In this document: piece after piece, positions 15,122 to 15,582 of the stretch
How the letters are laid out: every line of letters begins with the position of its first letter
How positions within the stretch are numbered: position 1 is the stretch's first letter
Origin: DASSKW01 sp035690065
GTDB lineage: Bacteria > Pseudomonadota > Gammaproteobacteria > Natronospirales > REEB76
DNA length: 15,582 bases
Direction of reading: 5' to 3'
Assembly: GCA_035690065.1 (NCBI GenBank)
Contig: DASSKW010000105.1
Location: 1 to 15,582, forward strand
Translations under genes and position numbers: made by a program
Notes under the pieces: model-generated
The model's input: only the letters and a program-made list of their open reading frames with translations
Databases searched by the model: none
What the model was told of the DNA's origin: nothing

Positions 15122-15137
15122 ACCTGAATTTTCAGGT
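15122..15137. repeat. Palindrome over the hutH stop codon
   Basis: ACCTGAA (15122-15128), TT, and TTCAGGT (15131-15137) form a perfect inverted repeat that includes the hutH stop codon. No T-run follows on the minus strand, so it is not a classical terminator. It may be an mRNA 3' end hairpin or a chance pairing. Confidence 0.35.
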
Positions 15138-15582
15138 CGATAGCAGACTGTCGGCAGGCAGAAAGTGCAGCAGGGCGCCGGCGCCGATGCTCCCGGCCAG
15201 CCGGGTGATGTTCTGGTCGAGCCGGCGGTCGCCGGCGTGGGCAGGAACCTGTTTCCGGATCGCTTCCTGGACGGATTCGAGGCCGGGGGTGGTGTGGAGT
15301 GGACGCTGGGCGTCGATGGCCGCGGCCGCGGCCATGGCTTCGATGGCGAGGATGTGGTCGATATTGTCCAGGATCCGCAGCAGCTTGAGGCCGGCCCAGG
15401 GCGCCATGCTGACGTGGTCTTCCTGACCGGCCGACGTGGGGATGGTATCGACCGAGGCAGGGTGGGCCAGGGTCTTGTTTTCGGAAGCCAGGGCCGCAGC
15501 CGTGACGTGAGCGATCATGAACCCGGATTCCACACCCGGTTCGCTGGCCAGGAACAGCTCCAGCCGCGGGTTGATCTTCTTG
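15132..15582 (-). CDS. hutH: Histidine ammonia-lyase, C-terminal part (runs off the right edge)
   Basis: The last 149 codons of HutH, which deaminates histidine to urocanate and ammonia, the first step of histidine degradation and the supplier of the HutU substrate. The recognisable C-terminal signature is INPRLELFLASEPGVESGFMIAHVTAAALASENKTLAHPASVDTIPTSAGQEDHVSMAPWAG, then helical sequence to the end (LRILDNIDHILAIEAMAAAAAIDAQRP). The full enzyme has about 510 residues; the N-terminal part with the Ala-Ser-Gly MIO cofactor site lies outside the window, so integrity cannot be judged. The visible part is unbroken. The final residues (GAGALLHFLPADSLLST) are family-variable. The segment has higher G+C than the DUF4382 gene. 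It points towards hutU, with about 5.7 kb and unrelated genes between them. Confidence 0.94.
   Translation of the reverse strand, partial: KKINPRLELFLASEPGVESGFMIAHVTAAALASENKTLAHPASVDTIPTSAGQEDHVSMAPWAGLKLLRILDNIDHILAIEAMAAAAAIDAQRPLHTTPGLESVQEAIRKQVPAHAGDRRLDQNITRLAGSIGAGALLHFLPADSLLST

Larger units (their letters stand above)
14757..15131 (-). other. Gene-free leader between hutH and the DUF4382 gene
   Basis: These 375 bases contain no recognised gene. Read on the minus strand from hutH they hold: the left part of a palindrome at the hutH stop, an A+T-rich promoter-like stretch with a perfect 14-base palindrome (15033-15046), a set of interlocking stems (14929-14990), a small ORF with an excellent ribosome binding site, a 12-base-pair hairpin with a T-run (14871-14917), and about 115 plain bases before the DUF4382 ATG. 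Confidence 0.6.

Overview
The window is about 15.6 kb of chromosomal DNA with moderately high G+C. Several features suggest a Beta- or Gammaproteobacterium: a DUF1820 gene, a single long PurL of 1293 residues, tight ATGA start/stop overlaps, and -10 boxes of the TAAAAT/TACAAT type inside G+C-rich flanks. The style resembles Nitrosomonadales, but that placement is an impression and no rRNA or tRNA is present to confirm it. I see no mobile element, CRISPR array, rRNA or tRNA.

Layout. (1) 115-5196, plus strand: DUF1820 protein, a cytoplasmic metallo-beta-lactamase-fold hydrolase, and purL (purine synthesis). (2) 5383-7268, minus strand: a two-gene BlaI-type repressor and M56 (BlaR1-like) membrane metalloprotease unit. 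The sensor has no penicillin-binding domain and no beta-lactamase gene lies beside it. Its divergent intergenic region carries two perfect inverted repeats and then a small Cys-rich lipoprotein gene (7454-7723, plus). (3) 7810-11869, plus strand: hutU (urocanase) followed at once by pxpA-pxpB-pxpC (ATP-dependent 5-oxoprolinase) in what looks like one operon, then a NlpC/P60 lipoprotein hydrolase and an MFS transporter. (4) 13881-15582, minus strand: a DUF4382 lipoprotein, a gene-free leader of 375 bases, and the C-terminal end of hutH, which runs off the right edge.

How the genes fit together. HutH (histidine to urocanate) and HutU (urocanate to imidazolonepropionate) are the first two steps of histidine degradation. 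Here they lie on opposite strands, pointing towards each other about 5.7 kb apart. The usual hutI and hutG partners are absent from the window. Instead hutU is joined to the three-subunit 5-oxoprolinase, which also yields glutamate.

The two most interesting regions are the hutU-pxpABC unit and the leader of the DUF4382 gene. That leader combines an A+T-rich promoter-like palindrome, a set of interlocking RNA stems, a well-placed small ORF and a strong intrinsic terminator ahead of the gene. This is what a riboswitch or attenuator looks like, but I do not recognise a known class.
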